Part shown: piece by piece, positions 40,331 through 49,402 of the stretch
Numbering within the stretch: position 1 is the first letter of the stretch
Layout of the letters: the number at the start of each line of letters is the position of its first letter
Assembly (NCBI GenBank): GCA_018223415.1
Contig: JAGTTQ010000001.1
Location: forward strand, 1,440,365-1,504,364
Length of the DNA stretch: 64,000 nucleotides
Reading direction: 5' to 3'
Origin: Eubacteriaceae bacterium Marseille-Q4139
Lineage (GTDB): Bacteria; Bacillota; Clostridia; Lachnospirales; Lachnospiraceae
Notes under the pieces: model-generated
Seen by the model: the letters and a program-made list of their open reading frames with translations, nothing else
Told to the model about the DNA's origin: nothing
Database searches by the model: none
Program-made: the position numbers and the translations under genes

Positions 40331-41359
40331 CTAAAAATCTCGGATTCTGTTTTCCGCGGAAAATTCTATGATCTGGTTATCTTCCGTATTTTGATATGCC
40401 GATTCTTCATGCATATAATCTACAATATCCTTTGTCTTATAATCTCCAAATTTTTTTACAACCTTCTGCAAAACCTCCAACTCTTCAAAAGTAAACTCCC
40501 CAAGGCCTGCTTCACGATTTGGCAGAATCTGATATGCCGTGCTGTCCCCGATCTCCTTTTCAGACACCCGGATTCCCGAAAGCTTCATGAGCTCATTTCC
40601 GGCAATCGGAGCCGCTCCAAACGCAAGATGCCGATACACAAGTCCGGTCATCGCTTTTTGATATCTCTTATAATATTCCGCATCGAGATACCAGAGCAGT
40701 TTCATGAGCTTTACCTTGTAAAGAGGCTTGATGTAGGTCGCCAGGTAAACCATAACGGCCTCCAGCTTCTTAAGATTCAAACGGCAATACCCATTTTTGC
40801 TGCTCGGCGAATCAAATTCCACATATTTCGCACGGATGGTTTCTCTGATAAAATAGGCTTCGCTGAATTGCTTTACCTTTTCAATCATGATCCGCTTGAT
40901 CTCTTCATACCGCTCCGGCTTAAATGACGGCTTATTTTTTTCAAGCAAATCAAGACAGAAACTGGGGTTTTCTCCCGTCATCCGCATCATCTTATCATAT
41001 GTATCATCCTGGATTAACTTTGTCTCATATCGCTGAACCGTAACATCACCGAGGCCAAGAAGTCTTGCATATTCTTTCTGCGTCAGTCCATAAAACTCTC
41101 GAATTTCTTTGATCTCCTCTGAGGTCAAAAGTCCTTTCTTCTTTTTGTACGTTTCGCGTGCACGGAATAAATTTTCATCTAATAACTTCGACGGAGTAAA
41201 TTCACTTTCTTCTTTTTCGCAATAATAAACCGTATTCTGAAACTCTATTTTTTCTCCTTTGATTATTGTCTCTGCCATATACCGCACAACTGCAATTTCA
41301 TGTGTCTCGCCGCAAAATGGGCAGAAATATGAGATTCTTTTTAACTCCTTTCCTGGCAT
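40331..41359 (-). CDS. MqsA/HigA-like antitoxin: zinc ribbon, XRE helix-turn-helix, Panacea (DUF4065) domain
   Basis: The 342-residue product has an N-terminal zinc ribbon ('YFCPFCGETHE' and a later 'YYCEKEE'), an XRE-type HTH (~80-130; 'YGLTQKEYARLLGLGDVTVQ') and a C-terminal Panacea/SocA-like domain from ~215 ('KLMKLLWYLDAEYYKRYQ', 'FGAAPIA'). The first two parts match the MqsA-type antitoxin; the Panacea domain is a chaperone-like antitoxin module found with many unrelated toxins. It follows the MqsR-like toxin gene with a 128-nt gap. Its codon use is more AT-rich than the neighbours. It should neutralise the toxin and repress the operon. Confidence 0.8.
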   Translation of the reverse strand: MPGKELKRISYFCPFCGETHEIAVVRYMAETIIKGEKIEFQNTVYYCEKEESEFTPSKLLDENLFRARETYKKKKGLLTSEEIKEIREFYGLTQKEYARLLGLGDVTVQRYETKLIQDDTYDKMMRMTGENPSFCLDLLEKNKPSFKPERYEEIKRIMIEKVKQFSEAYFIRETIRAKYVEFDSPSSKNGYCRLNLKKLEAVMVYLATYIKPLYKVKLMKLLWYLDAEYYKRYQKAMTGLVYRHLAFGAAPIAGNELMKLSGIRVSEKEIGDSTAYQILPNREAGLGEFTFEELEVLQKVVKKFGDYKTKDIVDYMHEESAYQNTEDNQIIEFSAENRIRDF

Positions 41360-41446
41360 TTTTCTCCTCCTGATTCCACTATGTATTCCTTATCCTTTAT
41401 ATAAGTGTTCTCTTCTTTTTTGTACTTTATGCTTTATCTTCTGTTG

Positions 41447-41466
41447 CGGAAGCATTTAAGCTTCCG
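41447..41466. promoter_or_regulatory. Palindrome between toxin and antitoxin genes
   Basis: CGGAAGC, 6 nt, GCTTCCG is a perfect 7-bp inverted repeat 21 nt after the toxin stop. It may be an operator for a second, antitoxin-only promoter, or an attenuating hairpin. Confidence 0.45.
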
Positions 41467-41487
41467 AAACCGTATTTTCTTTTTTAT

Positions 41488-41886
41488 TTATTGGTATGGT
41501 CTTTCCTTTAATCTGTACTTTGCAAAATGAAACGAAATGCAGAAAACATGAGCTGACGCCCTTAATTTCTCCTTAATATAAATTTCACGTCCAGCAATGC
41601 TGATTCCAAATACACGGAAATCTTCACCGCCGCTCTTTCGGCTGTCCATCATATTTTCTATATAATCTTCTGCCGTCAGGTTCAGCAGGATATCCCTGAT
41701 ATCCTCTGTGTCGAATCCCAGTTCCAGCATCGTGTAGAATGTTGAATATGGATCCGTATAAGATTCTCCTTTTTTAGCCGGGAGAATATCTAATTCGTAA
41801 TGTTCACTGTTCAATGCACATCTCAGACGTTCCAGATGCGCCTCCACATTCTCCCGAGAATCCCTGTAAGCATTCTCGTTTGGCAT
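41488..41886 (-). CDS. MqsR-family toxin (mRNA interferase)
   Basis: The 132-residue product has the MqsR pattern: 'FYTMLELGFDTEDIRDIL', 'NLTAEDYIENMMDSRK', 'DFRVFGISIAGREIYIK' and the C-terminal strand 'FCISFHFAKY'. MqsR is a RelE-fold ribosome-independent RNase that cuts at GC-rich sites. The ATG at 41886 has AAGGAGG 10 nt upstream; the upstream extension crosses the operator. The toxin-first order matches E. coli mqsRA. Lower GC than the surrounding genes suggests transfer. Activity is not tested. Confidence 0.75.
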   Translation of the reverse strand: MPNENAYRDSRENVEAHLERLRCALNSEHYELDILPAKKGESYTDPYSTFYTMLELGFDTEDIRDILLNLTAEDYIENMMDSRKSGGEDFRVFGISIAGREIYIKEKLRASAHVFCISFHFAKYRLKERPYQ

Positions 41887-41916
41887 TCGCCATGTACCTC
41901 CTTTCTTTATCTGATT

Positions 41917-41932
41917 TTGTATGATTATACAA
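41917..41932. promoter_or_regulatory. Operator-like palindrome upstream of the MqsR-like toxin gene
   Basis: TTGTAT-GATT-ATACAA is a perfect 6-bp inverted repeat ~30 nt upstream of the toxin start. On the minus strand a TTGACA-N17-TATTGT promoter lies just upstream, so the palindrome covers the predicted transcription start. The antitoxin HTH is the likely ligand. Confidence 0.55.
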
Positions 41933-41974
41933 TACATCAATTGATTGTTTTTGTCAATCCAATTATCAATATAT

Positions 41975-42032
41975 GAAAAAGGACTGCCCTCACCCGCCCC
42001 CTCTTTTCCTCAGGCGCAGGTACAGCAGTCCT
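41975..42032 (-). terminator. Terminator of the fatty acid synthesis operon
   Basis: On the minus strand AGGACTGC (42025-42032) and GCAGTCCT (41980-41987) form an 8-bp stem with a long loop, followed by TTTTT. It lies 26 nt after the last gene. Confidence 0.75.
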
Positions 42033-42057
42033 CTCCAAATCCCTATTCTTTTTATCC

Positions 42058-43221
42058 TTACTCCCCGCAAAGCTCCCGCATAACCTCCGGCACGGTCTCA
42101 ATCTTCGTGCAGCGGTACGCGTTGCTTCCGCAGAACAGCAGCGCATTGTCCACGTCACCTTCGGCGGCGCGGATTAAGGCTCTGGTGATGCAGTAGGGGA
42201 TGTTTTTCGGGTCGCAGTGCTCCAGGCAGCGGAAGCAGTGGGTAATCTTTTCCGGCTCCCGGCTCACCTTTTCCATGAACGCATTTTTGATGGCCCGCCC
42301 CGGCATCCCTACCGGGCTCTTTACGATTACGATGTCCTCCTGCTTCGCGTCGATGTACGCCTGCTTATAGGCCATGGGCGCGTCGCACTCCTCGGTCGTC
42401 ACGAACCTGGTTGCCACCTGGACGCCGTCAGCGCCTAAAGACATCTGGTGCATCACGTCCTCGCGGTCGAAAACGCCGCCTGCGGAAATCACGGGGATCT
42501 CCTTTTTATATTTCTCGGCATAGGTCTTTACGGTCTCGATGATCCCGCGGATCTCCTGATCGTACTTCTCTCTGTCATAGGTCTGCGCCACGTCGGGCGT
42601 ATCGGCTCCGTACTCCGTGAGCTGTTCCCTGGAAAAGCCCAGGTGACCGCCGGCGCACGGCCCCTCAATCACCACAAAATCCGGCGCTGTCTGATATTTC
42701 CGATCCCACATTTTGCAGATCACAAGCGCCGATTTGATGGACGAGACAATGGGCGCAATCATCGTGCGGCGAACCGCCTTCGCGCTCTCCGCTGCGTTTC
42801 CGGCAGCTTCCTTAAGCTCCGCCTCGGCCTCCGCCACAAACTTCGGCATGTCGACCGGAAGCCCGGCGCCGGAAATAATCACATCTGCCCCGGCCTTCAC
42901 GGCCTCCTTCACATACTGGGCATATTCCTTCGTCGCCACCATGATGTTAAAGCCCAAAATGCCGCCCTGGGCGATCTCCCTGGCCTTTTTAAGCTCCGTA
43001 TGGATGGCCCGCAGATTGGCAGCCATGGGATTTTTCTCAAAATCCGGATCCTTAAAGCCAATCTGGGCCGTGGAAATAATGCCGATGCCGCCGGCCTTCG
43101 CCACGGCGCCGGCCAGGGACGATAAGCTGATGCCGACTCCCATTCCGCCCTGGATGACCGGGCGCCTGGCCGTCAGACATCCTATTTTCAGAGGTTTTAA
43201 CCCGCCAATACTCTGTTTCAT
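42058..43221 (-). CDS. Nitronate monooxygenase-like FMN enzyme
   Basis: The 387-residue product is a TIM-barrel flavoprotein of the NMO/2-nitropropane dioxygenase family: 'PVIQGGMGVGISLSSLAG', 'GGIGIISTAQIG', 'VVIEGPCAGGHLG' and 'ISAGGVFDREDV'. It has a C-terminal extension with several Cys ('CFRCLEHCDPKNIPYC'), not seen in FabK. It ends the fab operon, 9 nt after accDA. Its role there is not known; detoxification of nitronates or an enoyl reductase-like activity on another substrate are possibilities. Confidence 0.85.
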   Translation of the reverse strand: MKQSIGGLKPLKIGCLTARRPVIQGGMGVGISLSSLAGAVAKAGGIGIISTAQIGFKDPDFEKNPMAANLRAIHTELKKAREIAQGGILGFNIMVATKEYAQYVKEAVKAGADVIISGAGLPVDMPKFVAEAEAELKEAAGNAAESAKAVRRTMIAPIVSSIKSALVICKMWDRKYQTAPDFVVIEGPCAGGHLGFSREQLTEYGADTPDVAQTYDREKYDQEIRGIIETVKTYAEKYKKEIPVISAGGVFDREDVMHQMSLGADGVQVATRFVTTEECDAPMAYKQAYIDAKQEDIVIVKSPVGMPGRAIKNAFMEKVSREPEKITHCFRCLEHCDPKNIPYCITRALIRAAEGDVDNALLFCGSNAYRCTKIETVPEVMRELCGE

Positions 43222-43230
43222 TGTTTTCTC

Positions 43231-45015
43231 CTAAATTCTCCGGAATCTGTCATACCGCTGATTTGCAAGCGCCTCGCCGTCCATGGCGCCGTAGGTCTCC
43301 AAAAATTCTGCCACGGCCGTATCGAGGATTTCACGAATGGCAGGCAGGCTCTCCTTGCTTGCCGGAACCTCCTCCGGAATCACCCGTTCGATGAGCCCGA
43401 GTTTTTTCAGATCCCTGGCTGTGATTTTCATGACCCTGGCTGCCTCATCCGCCTTCTTGCTGTCTTTCCAAAGGATCGACGCAAAGCCCTCCGGCGAGAG
43501 GACGGAATAAATGGCGTTCTCCATCATCCAGACCTCGTTGGCAACGGCCAGCGCCAGCGCGCCGCCGCTTCCGCCTTCCCCGATCACCAGCGACAGAACC
43601 GGCACCTTTAAGGACGCCATCTCAAAAAGGTTCCTCGCAATGGCTTCGCCCTGCCCGCGCTCCTCGGCCTCGATGCCGCAGAACGCGCCCGGCGTATCCA
43701 CAAAGCAGATGATCGGGCGCCCGAAGCACTCTGCCTGCTTCATCAGACGCAGCGCCTTCCGGTAGCCCTCCGGCGACGGCATTCCGAAGTTTCTCAAAAT
43801 ATTGTCCTTCGTCGTGCGGCCCTTTTCCTGGCCAATGACGGTCACGGGAATCCCGTGGAAGCTTGCGATGCCGCCGATAACGGCACCGTCGTCTTTAAAA
43901 TACCGGTCGCCGTGGAATTCCATGAAGCCGTCAAACAGCGCATGAATATAGTCAGACGCCACAAGACGGTCGGATTTTCTCGAAAGCAGGACAGAATCCC
44001 AGGCCGTCTTCGGCCCTTCGGCCGTGTTCCCGGCCTTCCTGCGGACGCGGCCTGCCGCGCCGAGAATCCCGGCTCCAATGCCGCCGGACGCCGCCTTTCC
44101 TTCTGTCTCCTGTTCCGCATAGACCTCCGGCCCCGGCTCGCTGCTGTGGAGCCGCAGGATGTGGATCAGGGTCTCCTTCATCTCCTCCCGCTTCACGATC
44201 TTATCAATGAAGCCGTGCTCCAAAAGGAACTCAGAACGCTGGAAGCCCTCCGGGAGCTTCTGGCCGATGGTCTGCTCGATGACCCGGGGGCCTGCAAAGC
44301 CGATTAAGGCGTTTGGCTCCGCTAAAATAATATCGCCGAGCATGGCAAAGCTGGCCGTCACGCCGCCGGTGGTCGGGTCGGTGAGGACGCTCACGAAAAG
44401 CTGTCCGGCCTCATGATGACGCTTTAAGGCCGCGGCCGTCTTCGCCATCTGCATCAAGGACACAAGCCCCTCCTGCATCCTGGCGCCGCCGGAACATGCG
44501 AACAGGATCACCGGGAGCTTTTCCTCAGTGGCCCGCTCCACGGCCCGGGCAATTTTTTCGCCCACATTGTGCCCCATGCTGCTCATGAGGAACCTGGCGT
44601 CGCAGACGCCGAGAACTGCCGGATATCCGCCAATCATGGCCTTCCCCGTCACAATGGCCTCGTTGAGCTTCGTCTTCTCCCTGGCTGCCGCCAGCTTCTT
44701 TTCATAGCCCGGGAAGTTTAACGGGTTGGAAACCGGCATGGTCTCCTCCCATTCCTCAAAGCTTCCCTCGTCAGCGGTCATTTCGATCCTGCGGTAGGCA
44801 TGAACCCGGAAATAGCCGCCGCATTTCGGGCAGATATAGTAATTGTTTCGGACATCTTCGGTATAGATCGGCTTTCCGCACTTGTTGCATTTCCGCCACA
44901 GTCCCTCGGGAATGGCCGGGGAAGAACCGTCCTTTGCCGCTTCCCTGCCGTCGGAACCGCGGTGGTAAATGGTATCAATTTTTGTATATGTCTTTTTAAA
45001 CATGTCTTTTAACAT
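43231..45015 (-). CDS. accDA: Acetyl-CoA carboxylase carboxyltransferase, fused beta and alpha subunits
   Basis: The 594-residue product joins AccD (residues ~1-290) and AccA (~320-594). The AccD part has the zinc ribbon Cys43-Cys46-Cys62-Cys65 and 'GGARMQEGLVSLMQMAKT'; the AccA part has 'IGGIASFHGIPVTVIGQ', 'FGMPSPEGYRKALRLM', 'PGAFCGIEAEERGQGEAI' and 'EGGSGGALALAVANEVWM'. A Gly/Ala-rich linker (~300-335) joins them. The enzyme transfers the carboxyl group from carboxybiotin on AccB to acetyl-CoA. AAAGGAAG supports the start at 45015. The fusion replaces the usual separate genes. Confidence 0.95.
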   Translation of the reverse strand: MLKDMFKKTYTKIDTIYHRGSDGREAAKDGSSPAIPEGLWRKCNKCGKPIYTEDVRNNYYICPKCGGYFRVHAYRRIEMTADEGSFEEWEETMPVSNPLNFPGYEKKLAAAREKTKLNEAIVTGKAMIGGYPAVLGVCDARFLMSSMGHNVGEKIARAVERATEEKLPVILFACSGGARMQEGLVSLMQMAKTAAALKRHHEAGQLFVSVLTDPTTGGVTASFAMLGDIILAEPNALIGFAGPRVIEQTIGQKLPEGFQRSEFLLEHGFIDKIVKREEMKETLIHILRLHSSEPGPEVYAEQETEGKAASGGIGAGILGAAGRVRRKAGNTAEGPKTAWDSVLLSRKSDRLVASDYIHALFDGFMEFHGDRYFKDDGAVIGGIASFHGIPVTVIGQEKGRTTKDNILRNFGMPSPEGYRKALRLMKQAECFGRPIICFVDTPGAFCGIEAEERGQGEAIARNLFEMASLKVPVLSLVIGEGGSGGALALAVANEVWMMENAIYSVLSPEGFASILWKDSKKADEAARVMKITARDLKKLGLIERVIPEEVPASKESLPAIREILDTAVAEFLETYGAMDGEALANQRYDRFRRI

Positions 45016-45062
45016 GCGAAAACTTCCTTTCCTATATGGACATGTGCCCTGAAACTAAGGAT

Positions 45063-46415
45063 TTACCTGCAATACTCCGGAAAATGGCTCGGGATGAAAT
45101 CCGTATCCACATCTCCCGCCTGGAAGTCCGGGTCGTTGATGATTTCATACTGGAAATCCAGGTTCGTCGTGATCCCCTCGATCACCAGCTCGCCGAGGGC
45201 GCTCCGCATTTTTGCGATGGCGGATTCCCTGTCCTTGTCATGGACAATGAGCTTTAAAATCATGGAATCGTAGTTCGCCGGGATCCGGTAATTGTTGTAC
45301 ACTGCCGTATCCACGCGGACGCCCCGTCCGCCGGGCAGGTGGATGTCCGTAATCAGGCCCGGGCATGGCATGAACTTTTTCTCCGGGTTCTCGGCGTTGA
45401 TCCTGCATTCAATGGCATGGCCGGAAATCTTTACGTCCTCCTGGGAGAACGAAAGCTTTTCGCCGGCCGCGATGCGGATCTGCTCTTTTACCAGGTCAAG
45501 ATCCGTCACCGCCTCGGTTACGGGATGTTCCACCTGAATCCTGGTGTTCATTTCCATGAAGTAGAAATTTTTATTTTTATCTAAAAGGAACTCGATGGTG
45601 CCGGCATTTTCATAGCCCACGGCCTTCGCTGCGCGGACAGCCGTCTCGCCCATCTGTTTTCTGAGCGTATCGGAAATGGCCGGGGACGGCGACTCCTCAA
45701 GCACCTTCTGGTGGCGCCTCTGGATGGAACAGTCCCTCTCACCTAAATGCACCACGTTTCCATAGCTGTCAGCCATGATCTGAAATTCGATGTGGCGCGG
45801 GTTCTCCACGTACCGCTCGATGTACATGGTGTCGTCGGAAAAGCCCTTAATGGACTCCATCTGGGCATTGAGGAAGTTGGACTCGAAATCCTCCTCGGAG
45901 CGGGAGATCCGCATCCCCTTTCCGCCGCCGCCGCTGGACGCCTTAATCATGACCGGGAAACCGATTTCCTTTGCCGTCTTAAGCCCGTCCTCAGCCGTAT
46001 GCACCGGCTCCTTGCTTCCAGGAACCACCGGGACGCCGGCCTCCATCATGGTCTTTCTCGCCTCGGACTTATTTCCCATCTTGTTGATGATTTCCGCCGA
46101 CGGGCCGATGAAGCGGATGCTGCATTTTTCGCAGAGTTCCGCAAACCTGGCGTTCTCGGAGAGGAAGCCGAAGCCCGGATGGATGGCGTCTGCCTTCATG
46201 GCCACGCAGGCCGTCAGGATCCGCTCCATGTCCAGGTAGCTCTCCGTTGAAGGCGCAGGCCCGATGCAGATGGCCTCGTCGGCCAAAAGCGTATGGAGCG
46301 CCTCTCTGTCTGCCTCGGAGTAGACGGCCACCGTCTTGATCCCCATTTCCCGGCACGCGCGGATAATCCTTACCGCGATCTCGCCGCGGTTCGCAATCAG
46401 AATTTTCTGAAACAT
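45063..46415 (-). CDS. accC: Biotin carboxylase subunit of acetyl-CoA carboxylase
   Basis: The 450-residue product has 'ILIANRGEIAVRIIRACRE' at the N-terminus, the glycine-rich ATP-grasp loop 'IKASSGGGGKGMRI', 'HLGERDCSIQRRHQK' and 'FYFMEMNTRIQVEHPVTE'. It carboxylates biotin on AccB with ATP and bicarbonate. Full length for the family. It lies 12 nt after fabZ in the operon. Confidence 0.97.
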   Translation of the reverse strand: MFQKILIANRGEIAVRIIRACREMGIKTVAVYSEADREALHTLLADEAICIGPAPSTESYLDMERILTACVAMKADAIHPGFGFLSENARFAELCEKCSIRFIGPSAEIINKMGNKSEARKTMMEAGVPVVPGSKEPVHTAEDGLKTAKEIGFPVMIKASSGGGGKGMRISRSEEDFESNFLNAQMESIKGFSDDTMYIERYVENPRHIEFQIMADSYGNVVHLGERDCSIQRRHQKVLEESPSPAISDTLRKQMGETAVRAAKAVGYENAGTIEFLLDKNKNFYFMEMNTRIQVEHPVTEAVTDLDLVKEQIRIAAGEKLSFSQEDVKISGHAIECRINAENPEKKFMPCPGLITDIHLPGGRGVRVDTAVYNNYRIPANYDSMILKLIVHDKDRESAIAKMRSALGELVIEGITTNLDFQYEIINDPDFQAGDVDTDFIPSHFPEYCR

Positions 46416-46427
46416 ATCGTCACCAGC

Positions 46428-46850
46428 CTAACCAATCATAAACGTGAGCTCTGCGGATACCGCGACCTTGCCGTCCACGGTCGCCACAGCGCTGCCGATT
46501 CCTACCGGGCCTTTTCTCTTGATAATTTTGCATTCCAGGCGCAGCCTGTCGCCGGGAACCACCTTTTTCTTAAACTTTACGTTGTTCATGCCGCCGAAAT
46601 ATGCGGTTTTCCCCTTGTTTTCCTCCAGGCTCAAAATCGCCACAGCGCCTGTCTGGGCAAGGGCTTCCACGATCAGGACGCCCGGCATCACCGGCTCCTG
46701 GGGAAAGTGGCCCGCAAAAAACGGCTCGTTGTATGTCACGGATTTATAGCCCACGGCGCCGACGCCCGGCTCCAGCTCTTCCACACAGTCAATGAGCAGG
46801 AATGGATGGCGGTGGGGGATAATCTCCTGAATTTCCTTGATTCCTAACAT
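46428..46850 (-). CDS. fabZ: 3-hydroxyacyl-ACP dehydratase
   Basis: The 140-residue hot-dog-fold product has 'IPHRHPFLLIDCV' and 'AGHFPQEPVMPGVLIVEALAQ', which carry the catalytic His and Glu. It dehydrates 3-hydroxyacyl-ACP in each elongation cycle. The absence of a fabA gene, with FabK as reductase, fits a Firmicutes-type pathway; unsaturated acid formation is not explained by this operon. Confidence 0.96.
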   Translation of the reverse strand: MLGIKEIQEIIPHRHPFLLIDCVEELEPGVGAVGYKSVTYNEPFFAGHFPQEPVMPGVLIVEALAQTGAVAILSLEENKGKTAYFGGMNNVKFKKKVVPGDRLRLECKIIKRKGPVGIGSAVATVDGKVAVSAELTFMIG

Positions 46851-46867
46851 GTTTTTCCTCCTGCGGC

Positions 46868-47380
46868 TTAACGGATGCGGAATAACGGCTGGCCGTACTC
46901 CACGACCTCCTCGTTCTTTACAAGGATTGCGTCCACAATTCCGTCGTACTCGCTCTCGATCTCATTCATTAACTTCATGGCCTCGACAATGCCGAGTACC
47001 TGGCCTTTTTTCACCGTGTCGCCCACCTTCACGAAATTCTCTGCATCCGGGGACGGAGAGGAATAGAAGGTGCCCACAAGCGGGCTGGTGACGACTTTAT
47101 CGGAAGCCACATCGCCGAATACGGCTGCCTCTGTCCCGCCGGATACGCTGTCTGCCGGATCTGCCGTCTGGGCCGCCGGCATCACGCCTGCCGTCTGGCC
47201 GGATAAAAGCTCGGCCGGTACAGCCGGTACGGCCGGGGCGCCGACTACCTGAACCGTCGGCGTTACGACTTTTTTCTCTCTTTTCATGGTGATTTTTAAA
47301 TCACCCTGCTCTAACTCAAAGCTTGTGAGGGCGTTTTCGGAAACGGCCTTCATAAGCTCGATCATATCTTTAATTTCCAT
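46868..47380 (-). CDS. accB: Biotin carboxyl carrier protein
   Basis: The 170-residue product has an N-terminal helix, a Pro/Ala-rich linker (~40-95) and a C-terminal biotinyl domain with 'GIVEAMKLMNEIES' where Lys136 is the biotinylation site. It needs BirA-type ligase and biotin, supplied by BioY encoded near the left end of the window. Confidence 0.95.
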   Translation of the reverse strand: MEIKDMIELMKAVSENALTSFELEQGDLKITMKREKKVVTPTVQVVGAPAVPAVPAELLSGQTAGVMPAAQTADPADSVSGGTEAAVFGDVASDKVVTSPLVGTFYSSPSPDAENFVKVGDTVKKGQVLGIVEAMKLMNEIESEYDGIVDAILVKNEEVVEYGQPLFRIR

Positions 47381-47392
47381 AAGCCCTGCTCC

Positions 47393-48628
47393 TTATTCCT
47401 CAAATTTCTTCACTAAAAGGCTGGCGTTGTGGCCGCCGAAGCCCAGGGAGTTGCTGATGGCGTAGGTGATGTCCATGTTCACGCCGTCGCCCTTGGTGTA
47501 GTCCAAGTCGCACTCCGGGTCGTCCACAAGAAGGCCTGCCGTCGCATGGACAAAGCCCTCCTCGATGGATTTCACGCAGGTGATAAATTCCACGCCGCCT
47601 GCCGCGCCGAGAAGATGGCCCACCATGGACTTGGTGGAGTTGATTTTTACTTTATATGCATGGTCGCCGAGGGCCAGCTTGATGGCCTTCGTCTCGAATA
47701 AGTCGTTGTGATGGGTGGCCGTTCCGTGGGCGTTCACGTAGTCGATCTGCTCCGGTTTAATGCCTGCCTCGTTCATGGCGTTTTCCATGGCCCTTGCAGC
47801 GCCGCTTCCATCCTCTGCCGGGGACGTGATATGGAACGCATCGGAGGTGGCGCCGTAGCCGACGACCTCGGCATAAATCTTTGCGCCTCTGGCCTTTGCA
47901 TGCTCTAAGGACTCCAGGATTACGACACCTGCGCCCTCGCCCATGACGAAGCCATTTCTCTCTTTATCGAAGGGGATGGACGCCCTGGCCGGATCCTCGG
48001 AGGTGGAGAGCGCCGTCAGCCCGCAGAAGCCTGCGACGCCGATGGGGGTGATGCTGGCCTCAGCGCCGCCTGCCACCATCACGTCTGCCTCGCCGTGCTG
48101 GATGGAGCGCATGGCCTCACCGATGGAGTGGGTGCCTGTGGCGCATGCCGTCACGACGTTTAAGCTTTTTCCCTTTAAGCCGAACTGGATGGACACATTC
48201 CCGGCCGCCATGTTGCTGATCATAAGCGGTACGAGAAGCGGGTTGACGCGGGACGGCCCTTTCTCCATGAGCTTTTTATATTCGCGCTCTACGGCCTGGA
48301 GGCTTCCGATTCCGGAGCTCACACAGACGCCGACGCGGTACGGGTCTTCCTTTTCCATGTCAATGCCGGCATCCTTTAAGGCCTGGGCAGATGCAGCAAC
48401 CGCATACTGGGAAAACAGCTCCATCCGTCTGGCGGCCTTCGGATCCATGTACTGCTTCGGGTCAAAATCCTTGACCTCAGCCGCAACCTTCGCCTTATAT
48501 TCTGTGGTATCAAAATATGTGATGGGGCCGAAACCGATTTTTTTGTTTTTCAAGCCTTCCCAAAACGATTCCACGTCGTTGCCAATCGGGGTGATGGCTC
48601 CCATTCCGGTTACTACAACTCTGTTCAT
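47393..48628 (-). CDS. fabF: Beta-ketoacyl-ACP synthase II
   Basis: The 411-residue product starts 'RVVVTGMGAITPIGNDV' and has the active-site Cys in 'NVVTACATGTHSIGEA' and the two catalytic His in 'VNAHGTATHHND' and 'KSMVGHLLGAAGG'. It elongates acyl-ACP with malonyl-ACP. It lies between fabG and accB in the operon. Confidence 0.97.
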   Translation of the reverse strand: MNRVVVTGMGAITPIGNDVESFWEGLKNKKIGFGPITYFDTTEYKAKVAAEVKDFDPKQYMDPKAARRMELFSQYAVAASAQALKDAGIDMEKEDPYRVGVCVSSGIGSLQAVEREYKKLMEKGPSRVNPLLVPLMISNMAAGNVSIQFGLKGKSLNVVTACATGTHSIGEAMRSIQHGEADVMVAGGAEASITPIGVAGFCGLTALSTSEDPARASIPFDKERNGFVMGEGAGVVILESLEHAKARGAKIYAEVVGYGATSDAFHITSPAEDGSGAARAMENAMNEAGIKPEQIDYVNAHGTATHHNDLFETKAIKLALGDHAYKVKINSTKSMVGHLLGAAGGVEFITCVKSIEEGFVHATAGLLVDDPECDLDYTKGDGVNMDITYAISNSLGFGGHNASLLVKKFEE

Positions 48629-48648
48629 TTTTTTCTTCTCCTTCTTCT

Positions 48649-49392
48649 CTACATCGCCATGCCGCCGTCCACGGAAATCACCTGGCCGGTGATGTAGGCG
48701 GCTCCCTCAGACGCCAGGAATGCGACGGTTTCCGCAATGTCCTTCGTCTCTCCGAATCTCTTAAGGGGGATCTGCTCTCCCATTGCCTTTTTCACGTCCT
48801 CGGGAAGGACGTCTGTCATCTCGGTCTTAATAAAGCCGGGCGCAACGGCGTTTACCGTGATCCCGCGGCTCCCAAGCTCCCTTGCCACAGACTTTGTAAG
48901 CCCGATCAGGCCGGCCTTGGAAGCACAGTAGTTTGCCTGGCCGGCGTTTCCCATGACGCCGGAAACCGAGGAAATGTTGATGATGCGGCCGCTCTTCTGC
49001 TTTAACATCTGGCGCGCCACGTGCTTTGTGCAGTTAAAGGCGCCCTTTAAGTTGGTGTCGATGACCGCGTCGAAGTCTTCCTCCGACATTTTCATAATCA
49101 GGTTGTCACGGGTGATGCCCGCGTTGTTCACTACGATATCGAGATGGCCGTATTTTTTTACGATGCCGGAGATCATTTCTCCTGCTTTTTCATAGTCCGA
49201 TACGCTGCACTGGATCGCCTCGGCCGTTCCGCCGTTTGCCGCGATTTCTTCCACTGCCTCGGCAGCCTTTGCCTCAGACCCGTTGTAGTTTACGATGACG
49301 GCCGCGCCGTATCCGGCGAGGGTCACTGCGATCTGACGGCCGATGCCGCGGCTCGCGCCTGTCACCAGGGCGACTTTTCCACTCAGATTCAT
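48649..49392 (-). CDS. fabG: 3-oxoacyl-ACP reductase
   Basis: The 247-residue SDR has 'VTGASRGIGRQIA', 'VVNNAGITRDNLI', catalytic Ser in 'INISSVSG' and 'YCASKAGLIGLT'. NADPH-dependent reduction of 3-oxoacyl-ACP. The end 'ITGQVISVDGGMAM' is the typical FabG C-terminus. Confidence 0.97.
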   Translation of the reverse strand: MNLSGKVALVTGASRGIGRQIAVTLAGYGAAVIVNYNGSEAKAAEAVEEIAANGGTAEAIQCSVSDYEKAGEMISGIVKKYGHLDIVVNNAGITRDNLIMKMSEEDFDAVIDTNLKGAFNCTKHVARQMLKQKSGRIINISSVSGVMGNAGQANYCASKAGLIGLTKSVARELGSRGITVNAVAPGFIKTEMTDVLPEDVKKAMGEQIPLKRFGETKDIAETVAFLASEGAAYITGQVISVDGGMAM

Positions 49393-49402
49393 TGGGTTCT
49401 CC

